From: Brugia malayi
Lineage: Eukaryota; Nematoda; Chromadorea; Rhabditida; Onchocercidae
Direction: 5' to 3'
Length of the DNA: 64,000 nucleotides
Assembly (NCBI RefSeq): GCF_000002995.4
Contig: NW_025062478.1
Location: 558,001 to 622,000, forward strand
Shown: piece by piece, positions 51,402 through 64,000 of the stretch
How the letters are laid out: the number at the start of each line of letters is the position of its first letter
Position numbering within the stretch: position 1 is the first letter of the stretch
Translations under genes and position numbers: made by a program
The notes under the pieces: generated by a model
What the model was told of the DNA's origin: nothing
Database searches by the model: none
Seen by the model: the letters and a program-made list of their open reading frames with translations, nothing else

Positions 51402-54400
51402 ATGATGAGTGGACATGATGCCGAATTTTTTACGGAATTTAGTCGAAAACAGTAAGTGATTTGAGATTTTTGTTTCCTTATATAATCATTAAACAGTTGG
51501 CCTTTTTAGCAAGAAACAATGAAAACGAGGAAAAGCGAGGTAATATGAAATGAAATAACTAATATAGATTTAATGAAAGTTTCTTATTTCAATTGTCTTT
51601 TGATTAAATCTCCGACTATTTATCTTGTCGGGTAAAAATTAATGACAAATTTGCCGCTTTTTGTTACTCTGAAACGTGTAAAACGACATATTACAATGTC
51701 AAAGTGCACTTAACAAACCTCGAGCTATACGGTACATTATCAGACGATGATCAATCTTGCACTGTCGGTGTGTTTATGATTATCGTACCTGTCTGGTGGT
51801 AGTTGATGTTTCGATGTTATGTTAGGGTAGGGCTGTGGTCTTTTTAACCTTGTATAACCTTGAGAAATGATGTTTATTTTCGTGGATTTGCACGATAATA
51901 GCTATTAAATCATTCAAGTATAATAAACATCATTTATGTTTGGTTTATAGTTCTACGGATTCTTAAACTTTATTCTATTAGATATAGTTATCTATTGCTT
52001 TTTTCTTTGCTTTAAAATTCATTTCTAACACTGTCAATGTTTTCTTAGTTACTTTCAATTTTTTCTGCATTATTTTTTCTTATCATTCTGTCTTTTTCTT
52101 ATTTTACATTTTTTCTGCGTCATTCGCATTCTTTGCTTTTGCATACTAAACTAATAATTTCATAAACATTTCTACCTATTTCTGTCATACTTATTGTGCA
52201 CTTTCGGTGTATAAATTTTGTTGACTAATAATCTTTTTTCATATTGATGGTTAGTTCTTCTGTGTCATATTTTAAGAATTTTCGTACATTCTATAATTTT
52301 TCAAAAATCTTTTTCTAGCAGCATTTCAAGATAATGACAAATCTTTGTTTTCTTCTAGCTAAGATTATGAAGTAGACAGTCAGGCGATTATACTCTTAAT
52401 GATTAATATTTTAATGACTGTATCAACCAAGTAATTCTAATTCATATAAAAAAAGAAATAAATTGCACAGGTCTAATTCTATTCATTCTTTTCAAATTGA
52501 CATAGTTCAGTGATAAAAAAAAAAATAATAATTACCAACCACCAAATTGTTTTCACCATTGATTTTACTTTAAGTTATACTAATATTGTCCGAATGAAAT
52601 CTTTTGAATCAAAATAGAAGGGATTTATCAGGTAATTTGTTTTTGCATTCATTGTATGTGTCTGAAAATACTAGTTTTTTTTTTATTTTTTTTAGAAATC
52701 TTGACCGACGTCGTGAGTCATCTCGTTTTGCTGCACGTGATCGACGTGGTAAGGAAGCGGATATCTTTACGGATCTCAAAGTAGTGATACCAATTGTTGA
52801 TGAAGCAACAGTTACACATGTGGATCGGATTGCTATATTGCGGGTTGCATTGACTCTTTGCCGGTTACGAAAAGTTGCAACGAAATGTATTTTTTTTGTT
52901 AACAAGAATTATTGATATCTTGCATTATGTAAATTTTCAAACTAAACAGCCCACATTAGGCAAATTCATTTTCCTTCAACTTTAGCTATGAAAACCTGAA
53001 ATGCACGCCAGTTGCAGCGTAAGCAAGCAGGTTATTTAAAAACATCATTGGAATCTAGCCGTTAGAATTAGTGGGAGTAATAAATCTTCCCAATATATTG
53101 TTTAGCTTTATTTGAAAATGCCGGAAAGAGATTCCTTGAAATTACTGGATGTTAATTTTCAATTTTGATGCTCAGATTTCGATCTCTTTGTTGGATACCT
53201 TATGTGACAGTAAATATTCCAAATAGTTTTTATCTGGAACTTCAAAAGTTTTTTTTTTGAATTTAAATAATTTGAATCTTCAAATTTTTGGAATAAAAAT
53301 AAATTTCAGTTTTGAAAACTAATCTCACTGAGGAACATCGATGTTTATGGTCTGAAACAACATTGCTAGAGTGTTTAGATGGTTTTCTGGCTATTGTTGA
53401 CCTGGATGGTATCATCCTATACGTTAGTGAAAGTGTCTCCATCTACCTCGGACTTACGCAAGTATGTTACATTTTCCTTTTTTTCAAACACAGTTTTTCT
53501 TTTTTTTTTTTCCGCTTTTCTAAATAGATTGATTTAAACGAAATAAAAAATTTATGCCTACTATTTCTATTGAAAATTATGTTGAAGACGACATCATAAA
53601 TGTGAGAAAAAAGAAAGGTTATTAAAAGGGTTATTGAGGAAAAGAAAGATAATAGGGAAAATTATGAAGAATTTAACAAAATTCAGTATATTTTATCAGA
53701 TGGGTGATCAGATGAGCATTTCTACTTTATGAAATTGTTCTCTCTAATTTTTGTTAGTGCAACGATTGTCTGTTGTGTTTGTAAAATTTACCTCTTCACA
53801 ATTTATCATTCATTATTTCTTCACAGTAAAATAACTGGTCTAAATTTTTCTTTGGTGCATTTTTTTAATGTCGAATGTGTGTTTTTCTTACTTTTTTTAT
53901 GACTAATAATATATATTATAAGATTCTTGAATAATATCCTTAATTACCATTGATATAATTTGTCCGTCGTTTTTTTTCTTTCCATTTCTAAATTACGAAC
54001 ATTCAAGATTCTAATTATTTTAAAAAACTTAATATTATGCAATAATTTCAACGGGATGAAGAATGGATGAGGGGAAGTTGCTAAATTTGGTTGTTAGGTT
54101 CAGGTGCTGATATAAATGTAGAATATGAGCAAGTATCTAAATTATTCGTGCACATACTATACATTTAATGGCTAAATATGGATATCATTTGTTCTGATTT
54201 CTTAAATTATTGGTTTAAAATATTCTAGTTGATGCATAGTTCAACATCTTCCAGACTGATCTTACGGGACGTTCATTGAAAGAATTTATTCATACCAATG
54301 ATTACGAGGAATATATAAGCTGTGATATTGGAGGTGCAATCGATCGTGGAAATGGTCAAGTCCGTACATTGCGAATGAAATCAGTGATTAGTCCACGAGG

Positions 54401-57400
54401 AAGAAATTTAAATCTCAAAAATGCTCTATTTAAAGTAAGTTTTAACCGAAGTAATAAATGCTGACATTAATTATTAGACAAACTGCTCGTTAAAACCGTC
54501 TTGGGGAGGTCTTCAGGTTTAACTTCATTTTAATTAAATTGATCGGTTGTTTAGATTTTTTCTGGTTGTCAGTCATAGAAACAATGAAATTAGCATATTT
54601 TGGAAAGAATATGCTAATTTCATTATAACGTTTATGTTTTTTTCTATATGATGAATGCAGCAATAAAAAAGCATTTCGAAATCACAAATTAATGAATATG
54701 GTATAAGCAATTGCTGTCATTAATGGTCATTTTAGTGAATTACTGGAAGATACAAGATTTCGCTATTATGGGTAAGGTTTTGGTCTTCATAGGTTTCAAG
54801 AATTTGAAATTTTAAGTTCTATTTGAATTTCTTAGCCAGTTGTTTGCTACATTCGCTCACTGTGTGCGGACAATGGACGTGTTCGTGTCATACAAGCTAG
54901 TGCGCAACCAGCTGGACAGGGTAGTAGTGTTTTTACAACCTCAAGAACCACCGATGTACAAAGTGGAACCTACATGACACGGCATACCTATGATATGAAA
55001 TTTTCATATGTCAGTGAAAGGTTTATAATTTTGCATATATTTATGATACATTTAAGAGTTTCGCAGTTAATACTAATTAAACCATTAAAATTGGTTGGAA
55101 AGAATGAAGTTATATTTCTTAGAACAAATTTATTATCGTTGATATTTCTGCTAATGTAAACTATTATAGTTTAAAATATTGCAACCTCAGCTCATGTTTC
55201 ATTAGATTGTAGATTCAACAACACACTACCAGAAAGTGATGCATTTTAGTATCTTCAAACAGCATAACTGAGTTGTATAAATTATATAACAGCAATAAAA
55301 ATATTTTTATTTATTTATTTATTCATGAGCATCTTATGAATTATTAGTAGAAGAGAATAGTTTTTCCTTAGGAATTAAATTTGAATCTATTCACCACAAA
55401 ATTAATACTGAAATAATTTATGAAACGCCAACCACACTTTTACAGCACTATTTTTTTGAGTTTTAACTATACACTATTCTTTTAAGTTTCAACTATATTC
55501 TGCGTCATGAAGCTCGTTCTTTAATGGGTACCTCGTTTTACAATTTGGTTTATCCGGCCGATCTTAATGCAGTGGTTGTTTCGATACGTGAAATGCTCAC
55601 AAAAGGTCACACACGGACACCGTATTACCGTTTAATTGGTCTTAATAAATCAGTATTGTGGGTACAGACTGAAGCAACTATCGTTAATCATACGGCAAAA
55701 GGACAAAAAGGACAATATATCATCTGTGTACATCAGTTAATTGGGTTAGTATTTAAATTTCAAATCTTTACATGTTTTCCCGCGAAAATTTTATGGTAAG
55801 TTTTATCTTTCAATATATATAAAATACTTCATGCTGTATGCTTTTATCTTTCAATGTTGCTAATAGTTTTTCCTTGAGAATTAAACATGAATCATGTTAA
55901 TTGCATTCTCGTCTATGTTATTTCAATTAAAATTTTTAAATGAAATCGAATTTGTCAGTGAAAATTAGGCATAATTAGGCATAAAATCACAATATATTTG
56001 TTGCTTGAAATATAATATTCTGATAAGACGAAAGAGAATTTCCTAAGTTACTACTGTTGCTAAAGTTTATTTAAGATTTAATCTTTAATCTGAGTAATAC
56101 TAAACTAAATAATGAGAGCCTAAGAATCGAAAAATATTTTTTATGCAGCAAATTGAATTAGATCGGCAATAAGTGATAAGTTTCTTAAGTTACCACTGCG
56201 GCAACCTCAGTTTTTGTTTTGGGGCAAAATTTATTTATTTATGAGGCAGCTGTCAATTTTAGATGAGGCATTCGTCCAAGACATATAACTTACTAAAAAA
56301 CTTTGGTCGCTAATAGTTACATCCACTCGCACAAACTGAATTACATTCGTAGGAGGCAAAATTATGATGCAGAAAATTTGATAAAATAAAACTGTGAATG
56401 CAGAATAACTAGGAGACATCAAAATCTAATTTTTAAATAGAAATTAAAACTTTTATTATTTACTGTGTGAATTTAAGTGTTAAAATTAAGTATAAGTTTG
56501 TCACTTGATATATTTTTATTTATACGGCAATTAATCTCTTTAATATCCATGACATTATATTTGCTTTATCAAAATGATCATGTTATCTTTAGCACCCAAA
56601 GTGAACGAGATTCGTTCATAAACGGAAAGAAAAGCTATTCGACTTTAATGCCAATAAAGCAAGAAATGACTGAAAGTTCAGGTATGTTACTTTCTTTTCT
56701 TTATTTTTAGTTTTTGTAGTTTTTTCGCATTTATGAATTGAAATTTTTTAGAGCAAATAATATTAGAACGAAGCGAAATTATTTTGTCATAAATGATTCT
56801 TTGATACTCCAGTCTTATTGCTCATTTTTTCCGTTCTTTAAAAGATCAAATAAAACATGAATCTAGAAGTTTTTTGTTTTCACTGTCTTAAGTGAAGTAA
56901 AATTAATAAAGTTTTGAACAAATCATAAAGATTCTTATAATCATTAGCATAACGAGAAATTCAAATGCATTGAACTGAATTATAAATGATTTATTAGTTG
57001 ATGGTTCATTTTAGTATCTCAGACTGTAAACCTCTGAACAAATTATGAGTAAATATGTATTGCAATAGATTATAATATATTAGCACTCTTTGATCTAATG
57101 GTATTAGTACTACTGGTTTAATCAATTATTGACAAATGCATGGAAATTAATTAAAAATTAATGCATGAAAAGATTTCTAAATTTTTCAAATAAAGTGGTT
57201 AGCCTTATGATCTTATTGTTCTTAGGATGACAGTTAATCTCGTTCATGACTTTACATTTTATTTCTTATTCATTAGTCATATTTAAGCAAAAAATTTTTT
57301 ACAGAACCAATGAGAAGCAGTTATAATGAAGTATTACAATGGCTTTTTCGTGCTCAACAACGTAGCAAATCTCCCCCAGGAACGTTGCTTTTTCGAACTG

Positions 57401-60400
57401 AAAGTAATAAAAGTATGCTTCACCTTTTTTTCTTTTTTTTCCATAAGATTTTTTTGCGCTGAATGTTTATACCTCTCATTTTTAACATCAATAATGATAT
57501 TACAATTATTGCAAAGCATAGATTTGTATATTCAAATTGCACGGATGTGTTTTTAAAATTAATTATAGGGATTTTTTTTTTTTTTCTTACCAGACTAGAA
57601 GAAGAGATGTGATTTAATATCTGCATTATGTCAAAAAAGGAAGCATGATAAAGTATTTATAACCAACCCGTTTTATGTTTTCATTTTTTTTTTTTTTTTT
57701 TATTAAATTATGATTTATTAGGAATACATTTTTGGATAATTTTCCTGAGATTTTCATAACATTCCTTTAACGTTCCATAAAAATTTTCTCAGAGTGCTGT
57801 TCAAAAACTAATACATTTTCTGATTTCCAAGATTTAGATTCTTTTTTATACCTATTTTTTGATTTAGTTTTTTTTGTTAAAAGAAATTTTTTTTTTTAGA
57901 TCGTTCTGAATACAACGGTCAATCAACAAGATATACGGCAGCACGAGTCGAAACTATCAATTACAATACAAAAAATGGTATTACAGTATCGGGTACTGTT
58001 GATTTTTGTCATAGAAATACTCCAAGCATTTCGCTTGTACATAACGGTTCGTTTCTAACTATTCGATTTTTTTTTTTTTTTTTTTTATCACTTTTAACTC
58101 TTCAGTAACCATCTGATTTTGTTCTATAAACCGTATACCGATATGCTGTTTGTGCACTGGTCTAACATTAATTTTGAAGTCTTTGTTAAATTCGCATAAA
58201 TAAAATTGCTATGTCGTCAAAATAAGAGCATTGGAGCTTTTGTCGTAGGTAGAAACAGTTGTCATTCTGTTTAATCTCATATTTGTTTATTTTCATTATC
58301 AGTTCTTTCGTTGCATGTCTTTATTTACACTAAGTTTTTGTTGAAATTTGTTTACAAACTTTCACAAACTTAAAGTTTATCAAATAGATGAATTGTGAAC
58401 AATGAATCTTTCGATCGGTAATATTATAAACAGTCTTGAAGTCAGTTTTTGGATCTGTTGCAAGAATATTGGCAATTTTACATGTTATGTTGGATTTATC
58501 ATTCGAATTTCCTAAATCTTTTTTCAGATGATGAAGGAGGAGAATTCCATCGATTTGCTACTGAAGTTGACCGATGCCGATTACGAACAAATAATATACA
58601 AACAAATTGTGTCGAAGAAGCGTCTAATAGAAATACTCGTGATAGCACCACTCTTTGCTGTCAGTCTGATTTTTCAGAATCTTCAACAGCAAATATTAAT
58701 GCTGCACGGTTACCCACGGTTTCAGGAACTGGTAATAGTTCTTATTCTTTACCTCTTTCTCTAATCATCGCTTCTCTCAAACGTGCACACCTGAGAGTGA
58801 TGTTATAAGACTGAACATTTGCTGTTTGCGAAATATTTCGAAGTGCATAGAAGTTTGGTATCTCTCCTCATATAACCTAATCTGTTATTAAATCGGATAG
58901 GTTAGCTCGACTGCTCTTCGTATAGTAAGCCTCAAAAAGCATATTTTAGACACACGGTTACTAAAAAAAATAAAAAATAAAAATTTGGTGACGTGGCCAT
59001 CTAACATTCACAGTTAACCTGCTTGATAATTGCTCCTTTTTTGCAAACCTTTGTTAGTAATTTAGAACGAACTATGAAGTTAATATCCCAAAAACTGCTT
59101 GCATTTTTCGAGACAAACTGATAAAATCCATATCTTATTGTTTGGAGATTTTTTTTTTGGAAATTAAATAAAAAGAATGTTTCATAATGTAAATAGAAAA
59201 TAGGATGATGAATGATAGAGATTTTGATAAATTGCTCATATAAAAGTAATGACTAAGGCAAAGAAAATTTTATACATTGTAGATATATATTTACTACCGC
59301 AAAATAACATTACCAATGGTTCAACAACTCTTACTGGAACCGAACGAAATCCAATCAGTTTATCTACTAACGGTGCTCAGAATACTCGTTCCTTGACTTC
59401 TTACGATCCTTATATTAGCAACAATTTCACTGCTGCTACAACAACCTCTTCACTTGCTCTCAACAATAATTCCATCCACACACAGTCAAACCTGTCCACA
59501 ACTTCGATGAACTGTATTACAGAAACCCAGCGAGTTATTCAGAATAAAGAAAATGGTGATAGTGGTAAGTGAAAATATCATTCTTTTAAATTTCTTCAAG
59601 GATTATCTTCTGAATATTGCCCACTTATTGCTGCTACCTCATTTTAAATAAAATTTGTTTTAGATACGACAGAAACTATTGACGAATGGCAGATGTTTGC
59701 ACCATTCGTGGCCCATGATGACATAATGCAACTATCAACAGACTTGCAGGGTCTCTTGCCAGAATTTAACTTTGTTGATTGGATACCATCAGATCCGGCA
59801 CCACTGCCAAGTTTGCCCGCTGAAGAAAGAGTATGAGAGAAAATTTTTCAAAATTGAGAATGTAAAGAAAAAGGAGAATATTAAGAGTTCGTAGAGATGA
59901 GCTGAGAAAGAAAAGAAAGAGCAATGGATTAGATTGAAAATAGGATTGGTACTGGAATAAAAATTTTGCATGTACTTAAATTCTTCATTAATATTAGTTT
60001 TAAAATTGTTTTCACTTGATTTTTTTTTTTTTTTTTTAATGATGTTTTAGAGTATGAAACTATTGGGGAATGTGTCAATACCAAAGCAAATAACATTTGA
60101 TCGATCGAATATGTATGCAAATTCTAGCATTTCACTCATTTCAAAACCAAATTCTTTCGGTCTTACTGGTTAGTTTATTTGATCATTTGAACATTTGAAA
60201 TCTCAAAAGCAAAGCTACTATATAAATTTTTCTGCAGCTACTTCGTGGCGCCAATTACAGCAGCAATATCAGCAACGCCATCAAGAGAATATGAATACTG
60301 GAGCAACAACAGCAGCAACACAATGGCTGGAAGTAGAACTGACAACAACATGTACCCGACCTAACGATTGTCCAGCTGGATTGTTGTATCGAAATAATTC

Positions 60401-60419
60401 TGCAGCTCCTATGCAATAA
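51402..60419 (+). CDS. hif-1: Hypoxia-inducible factor 1, bHLH-PAS transcription factor
   Basis: Fourteen exons: 51402-51451, 52696-52886, 53310-53461, 54255-54434, 54836-55020, 55487-55744, 56593-56681, 57305-57412, 57900-58046, 58528-58731, 59283-59564, 59664-59830, 60051-60168, 60238-60419. They give 770 residues; C. elegans HIF-1 is about 719. Residues 18-80 are the bHLH ([19 protein letters not shown] basic part). PAS-A lies in exons 3-4 ([25 protein letters not shown]). PAS-B lies in exons 5-6 ([23 protein letters not shown]). [12 protein letters not shown] in exon 8 matches a C. elegans HIF-1 block. Exon 12 holds the oxygen-dependent degron [14 protein letters not shown], with the predicted EGL-9 hydroxylation site at about Pro629. 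HIF-1 pairs with AHA-1/ARNT on hypoxia response elements (family knowledge). The tail is Gln/Thr/Asn-rich. Start: tandem ATGs at 51402 and 51405; the first is taken. Confidence 0.95.
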
Positions 60420-62462
60420 TTGCCAGAAGTTTATCCTTGAAATCACTGTAGTAATATAAATTTGAGCTTTTATTGCAAATCTTGTAATATACAGACTTGT
60501 ATTTGATGTTAGCATAATTTAGTTCAATATTATTCATTTACTCGCTGTTGTGGAGGACTTGAAACTTTCGGCATGTTTCTTCTATTCAGGTTGGTTTTTT
60601 AATATAATTTATAAAATAATATTTTAGAAAAAATTATTATAGAATAATATGTAATGATTGTTTCGATTTAAGTCCTCCGCATAAAATGCTTTCCTGCCGT
60701 TTTGTTACTAATTTTTGCCACTGTCAGTCTCTTTTCCACGGGTTGCCTTTGGTTACCATTATTACTTTCAAAAAAAAAAAAGAAAAAGAAAATGTGTTGA
60801 AAATGTGTTAAGATATTTCATGTTTTAAAATAATCAAAAGATTTCTAGTATCAATTACCGGTTCAAATATTCTATAATTTTGTGCACATATAAGATTCTT
60901 GCTTCAAAATTCTATCCCAAGCTTAATTTCGTAAATTGTTGGAGACATAGGTAACATGTGTATTTTTTTTTTCTTTGAAATGTTTACTTATTCAATTTGG
61001 TCTTATATTTTCGGGTTCTTATTTTTCACGTTTTCGTACCATCTTTCTCTTTCAAGTGCATCAAAATCTTTCATTCAACAACTTCAAAAATGTATAACTT
61101 TTTTTTTTCATCTCTGTTTTATGCTGGTCCAGTTTGATTCGGTATCAGTGAATGGTTCTTAAACACTGCATGTTTAATATTTTAAGTTCGGTTCTTCGTT
61201 TTTCTTTCATTCTTTTCTTTTAACCGGGTAGTATGCAAGTTATGTTTCTTTCTTTGTCATTTTTTCAATGCAAGTTATGTTTCTTGTTTCTTTGTCATCA
61301 TTTTTTTTAATTAGTGAAGTTGTTTGTCTGGGTTTCTTCAATGAATACTTCAGTTTTGCCATTATCATTCTTGTTATTCGTTGGGTATAGCATAAAATAT
61401 TGGAATATCAAATTATAAGCAGTAGGTGAGAGCATTCTTGATTTATTATTGGATGCTGTATAATTTTGAAAATTCTTCCATTGGAAAAAATCTTAAACTT
61501 TTAGAAACAAAAACGATATTATCTATGTTTTTTCAGAATTTTTTCTTTTTCTAAAAACTACAGTTTTTAACGGCAAATTTTTGATCTAATTTCTTTCACA
61601 GTACATTTTCTGATTTCACAGATCATTTCATTCTTTTTACTAATAGTCCAGTAATGTTTGTTATAGCTGATAGTTTTCCGGTTTTTTTCTAACCGAATGG
61701 TTTATTTTTTCTTATGCATTTTTGTTTTAATTGAGAAAAAAAAATTTTTTAATTTATTTTTGTTTCATTTTTCTGCTATACCCAACATATATAGCGTAGC
61801 CTTGCACATTTTTTTCAAGTTATCATTTTAGCGATGTTGTTATTTTCCTATCAAGTAATCTGCATTTTTTCTTTCTTTTTTTGAAGAAAAAAAAAAAAAA
61901 AAAACCAAATGTATTTATTTCATTTGTTATGTAAAAAAGAGAAGTACCGCAATAGTATCCATAGCATCAATTATTTTGTCAAATTTTATTGTTAAAAATC
62001 TTTCATATCCGGTATTTATGAATTTATCATACACATAGATCCGGTTTACCTCAAAGAAATTTTTGTTTTCATGTTCGTTTGTTTCTTCATCCATATATTC
62101 TTGCTGAAATCAGCGAATAAAATGTTTCGTTAGCAGTTCACTGTGCCTTATTTGCATTCTGATCGTTATGCACGAAAATGTTTCGTAGCATACTATGTAT
62201 ACATAATTAATTTTATTATCTTTCTTTCTTTTAGTTTTTGAGAAGACTAATTAGCTATTCTATTCGATATTACTAGTGATAAAAAAACTTGATCTCATGA
62301 ATTCAGAAAAATCAACTTTTTTCTGGAGTATTCTATTGTTAAGTTTTTGGGGCTGATAGTTCGGCAAGTTCGTAATTTCAGAATTTTTGTTTTTTTTTTT
62401 TTTTTTTTAGACTCAGATTTTATGTGGAGTAAAAAAAAAAAGAAAAAAGCTAAGCAGTTGGA
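60420..62462. other. Intergenic, hif-1 to THUMPD2
   Basis: T-rich DNA. GTATGCAAGTTATGTTTCTT-like segments are locally duplicated near 61230-61290. No gene or RNA is supported. Confidence 0.5.
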
Positions 62463-63873
62463 ATGCGATATTGTGTTACAGTAGGTCGAGGTATGGAACC
62501 GTTTGTGAAAAAACAACTGGAACAAATTCAGGTAATATTCCCTACTAGCACTTCCTGAAAGTGAGATGAGAGAGAGGCTGATGACAAGGAAGTGCTCCGA
62601 TGGAGATTAAGGTAGATTCGTGTAAGGTTCAACTTGGCCTGAATAATCCAGAAAACCAGTGATCTAAATTAGTAATACAGGAATGAGAGAGTATACATGT
62701 CTAAATGTTAATATTAGATCATGTCCGGCAAGCCATTCCGTAATACTGAAATGGAATTCTTACGAATTTTTCTGACCAACGAATTATTTTGTTATTCTGA
62801 TATCACTGGTGTTAATACCAACGAAATATAATAATAATGATTATTGAAGTATAGATTAAGATTAATAGAATGTAATATTGCTAGCAATAAATTATTTTTG
62901 ACTTCTAAATATCTTGAAAAAAAATGACTGCAATATTTTCAGGATGTAAAGATTGATGGAAGTATTGTAGAAGGTAAAGTGCTGTTTGATGCGAGCAATT
63001 CCAATAAACTGTGCAATTTACGATGTGCTGAAAGGTTGTTCTTGGTAGCAGCTTATGAAATAATCGATTGCAGCTGGAACAAACGACGTAAGTAAATAAC
63101 ATAATCTTTCATTATTTTACTGTGTTATCATTAGAAATATATATGTAGTGGATATTTTCCTAAATAAGAGTAATTCATGTTTATAATTATGTATAATTTT
63201 GAATACTTCATAATTTCTCTATTTTTAAGAACTGTTCGATAAGCTATTCAGTTTGTGTGATAGAAATTCCTTATTAAATTCCACTTGTGAAACAGCTTTC
63301 AATTGTTTGTTTTCTTATGGAGAGCCAATACAGAATAGAACTTTTCGTGTATCACTCAAAGCAACTGGAAAATGGCGTCGAAAAATTGATATTGAGGTAT
63401 TCTACTAGGAAATAGATGTTTATAGAAATTTTTTGTCTTAAATTTGATTATTAGAATTTTATTCTTTTTTATCAGTCACTTTCAACTATTATTCGTAAAA
63501 TTAGAGCTGTATTGGATCTATGATAAAACAAGTTGGGATTCTTTGTCCATAACACATTTTACTGTCTCTCTCATTTTTCTTTTTCAAAGAATGAAATTAT
63601 CCATTTCATTCTTTAATTTTCATTCTTTAATACCAAATTTATCTTATGCTAACATGTAGAAAAAATTATTTATACCACTTGTTAAGCTAAATATTTTATA
63701 GTTCATACGAATTAATGTGACATTTTAACTTTAATTCTACAGAAGCTTTCTACGAGTATCGCTCGTCATATTAAACAGATGTCTGGTTTCAATAGTTCAG
63801 TTCATTTTACTGCTATTGAAATTTGCATACATGTGTCGGAAAAATGCATCTTCATTGGTATACCAATCACTCG
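62463..63873 (+). CDS. THUMPD2: THUMPD2-like RNA m2G methyltransferase, 5' part
   Basis: Four exons lie inside the window: 62463-62531, 62943-63087, 63230-63396, 63743-63873. The last donor is CG|GTTAGT and the gene continues beyond the window, so the Rossmann methyltransferase domain is not seen. The start is the ATG at 62463; an in-frame TAA lies 12 bases upstream. The N-terminus MRYCVTVGRGMEPFV and NLRCAERLFLV match the start of vertebrate THUMPD2. Exons 3-4 give the THUMP domain (TFRVSLKATGKWRRK, then AIEICIHVSEKCIFIGIPIT). THUMPD2 with TRMT112 makes m2G72 in U6 snRNA in mammals, while the related THUMPD3 acts on tRNA. The long linker between NLR..AERLF and TFRVS found in human THUMPD2 is much shorter here. 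Assignment to THUMPD2 rather than THUMPD3 is by these motifs. Confidence 0.85.
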
Positions 63874-64000
63874 GTTAGTATGATAACTGAATGTTTTTCT
63901 TTTTTTAGAGAGTAGGATGAAAAAGAAAAAATTCCAGTTTCAAACTACTTTAATGCATATTTTAACAATTTTAAATATAATGCGTTTCATTTCAAAATAT

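Noticed and set aside
57326..57626. Open frames on both strands around hif-1 exon 8
   Set aside because: They run through the exon into its T-rich intron in wrong frames; the spliced HIF-1 frame explains the conserved part.

Overview
This window reads as nuclear DNA of a parasitic nematode, most likely a spirurid or filarial worm. The sequence is very AT-rich and full of A/T homopolymers and microsatellites. Genes are broken into short exons with small introns ending in TTTCAG-like acceptors. The recognisable proteins are animal and nematode families: a nematode-only moulting-cycle (MLT-10) family, HIF-1 with a C. elegans-like layout, COMMD10 and THUMPD2. I see no bacterial operons, rRNA, CRISPR or bacterial insertion sequences. 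All gene models were spliced by hand from the raw sequence; the phases close in each well supported model.

Layout. About 2.2-3.7 kb (-): a four-exon COMMD10-like gene. About 4-11 kb: gene-poor DNA with a 29-bp-class minisatellite and a long AAT microsatellite. 11.3-14.8 kb and 20.3-23.9 kb (+): two nearly identical ten-exon mlt-10-like genes, each encoding a predicted secreted protein with a moulting-cycle domain, a dibasic site and a long pentapeptide SPxxL repeat. Between them (about 15.9-18.7 kb, -) lies a decayed relic that I match to nucleoporin NUP155, plus a small inverted-repeat element. 24.6-25.0 kb: a foldback element with a tRNA-like core. 25.75-26.56 kb: divergent U2 (-) and U5 (+) snRNA genes. 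27.2-27.9 kb: a roughly 335-bp tandem repeat. 29.7-31.2 kb (+): a GC-rich six-exon zinc-finger gene of unknown function. 31.3-51.4 kb: mostly non-coding AT-rich DNA with several repeats and four weak candidate exons. 51.4-60.4 kb (+): a complete 14-exon hif-1. 62.5 kb to the window end (+): the 5' part of THUMPD2.

The genes do not form one pathway. U2, U5 and THUMPD2 (in mammals an m2G methyltransferase acting on U6 snRNA) all concern the spliceosome, but the spacing gives no evidence of a functional cluster. The most unusual region is the mlt-10 tandem pair. The copies differ by a 52-bp repeat array that multiplies the first 5' splice site in copy A, by intron indels, and by clustered amino-acid changes in the repeat domain, while other exons are unchanged at protein level.
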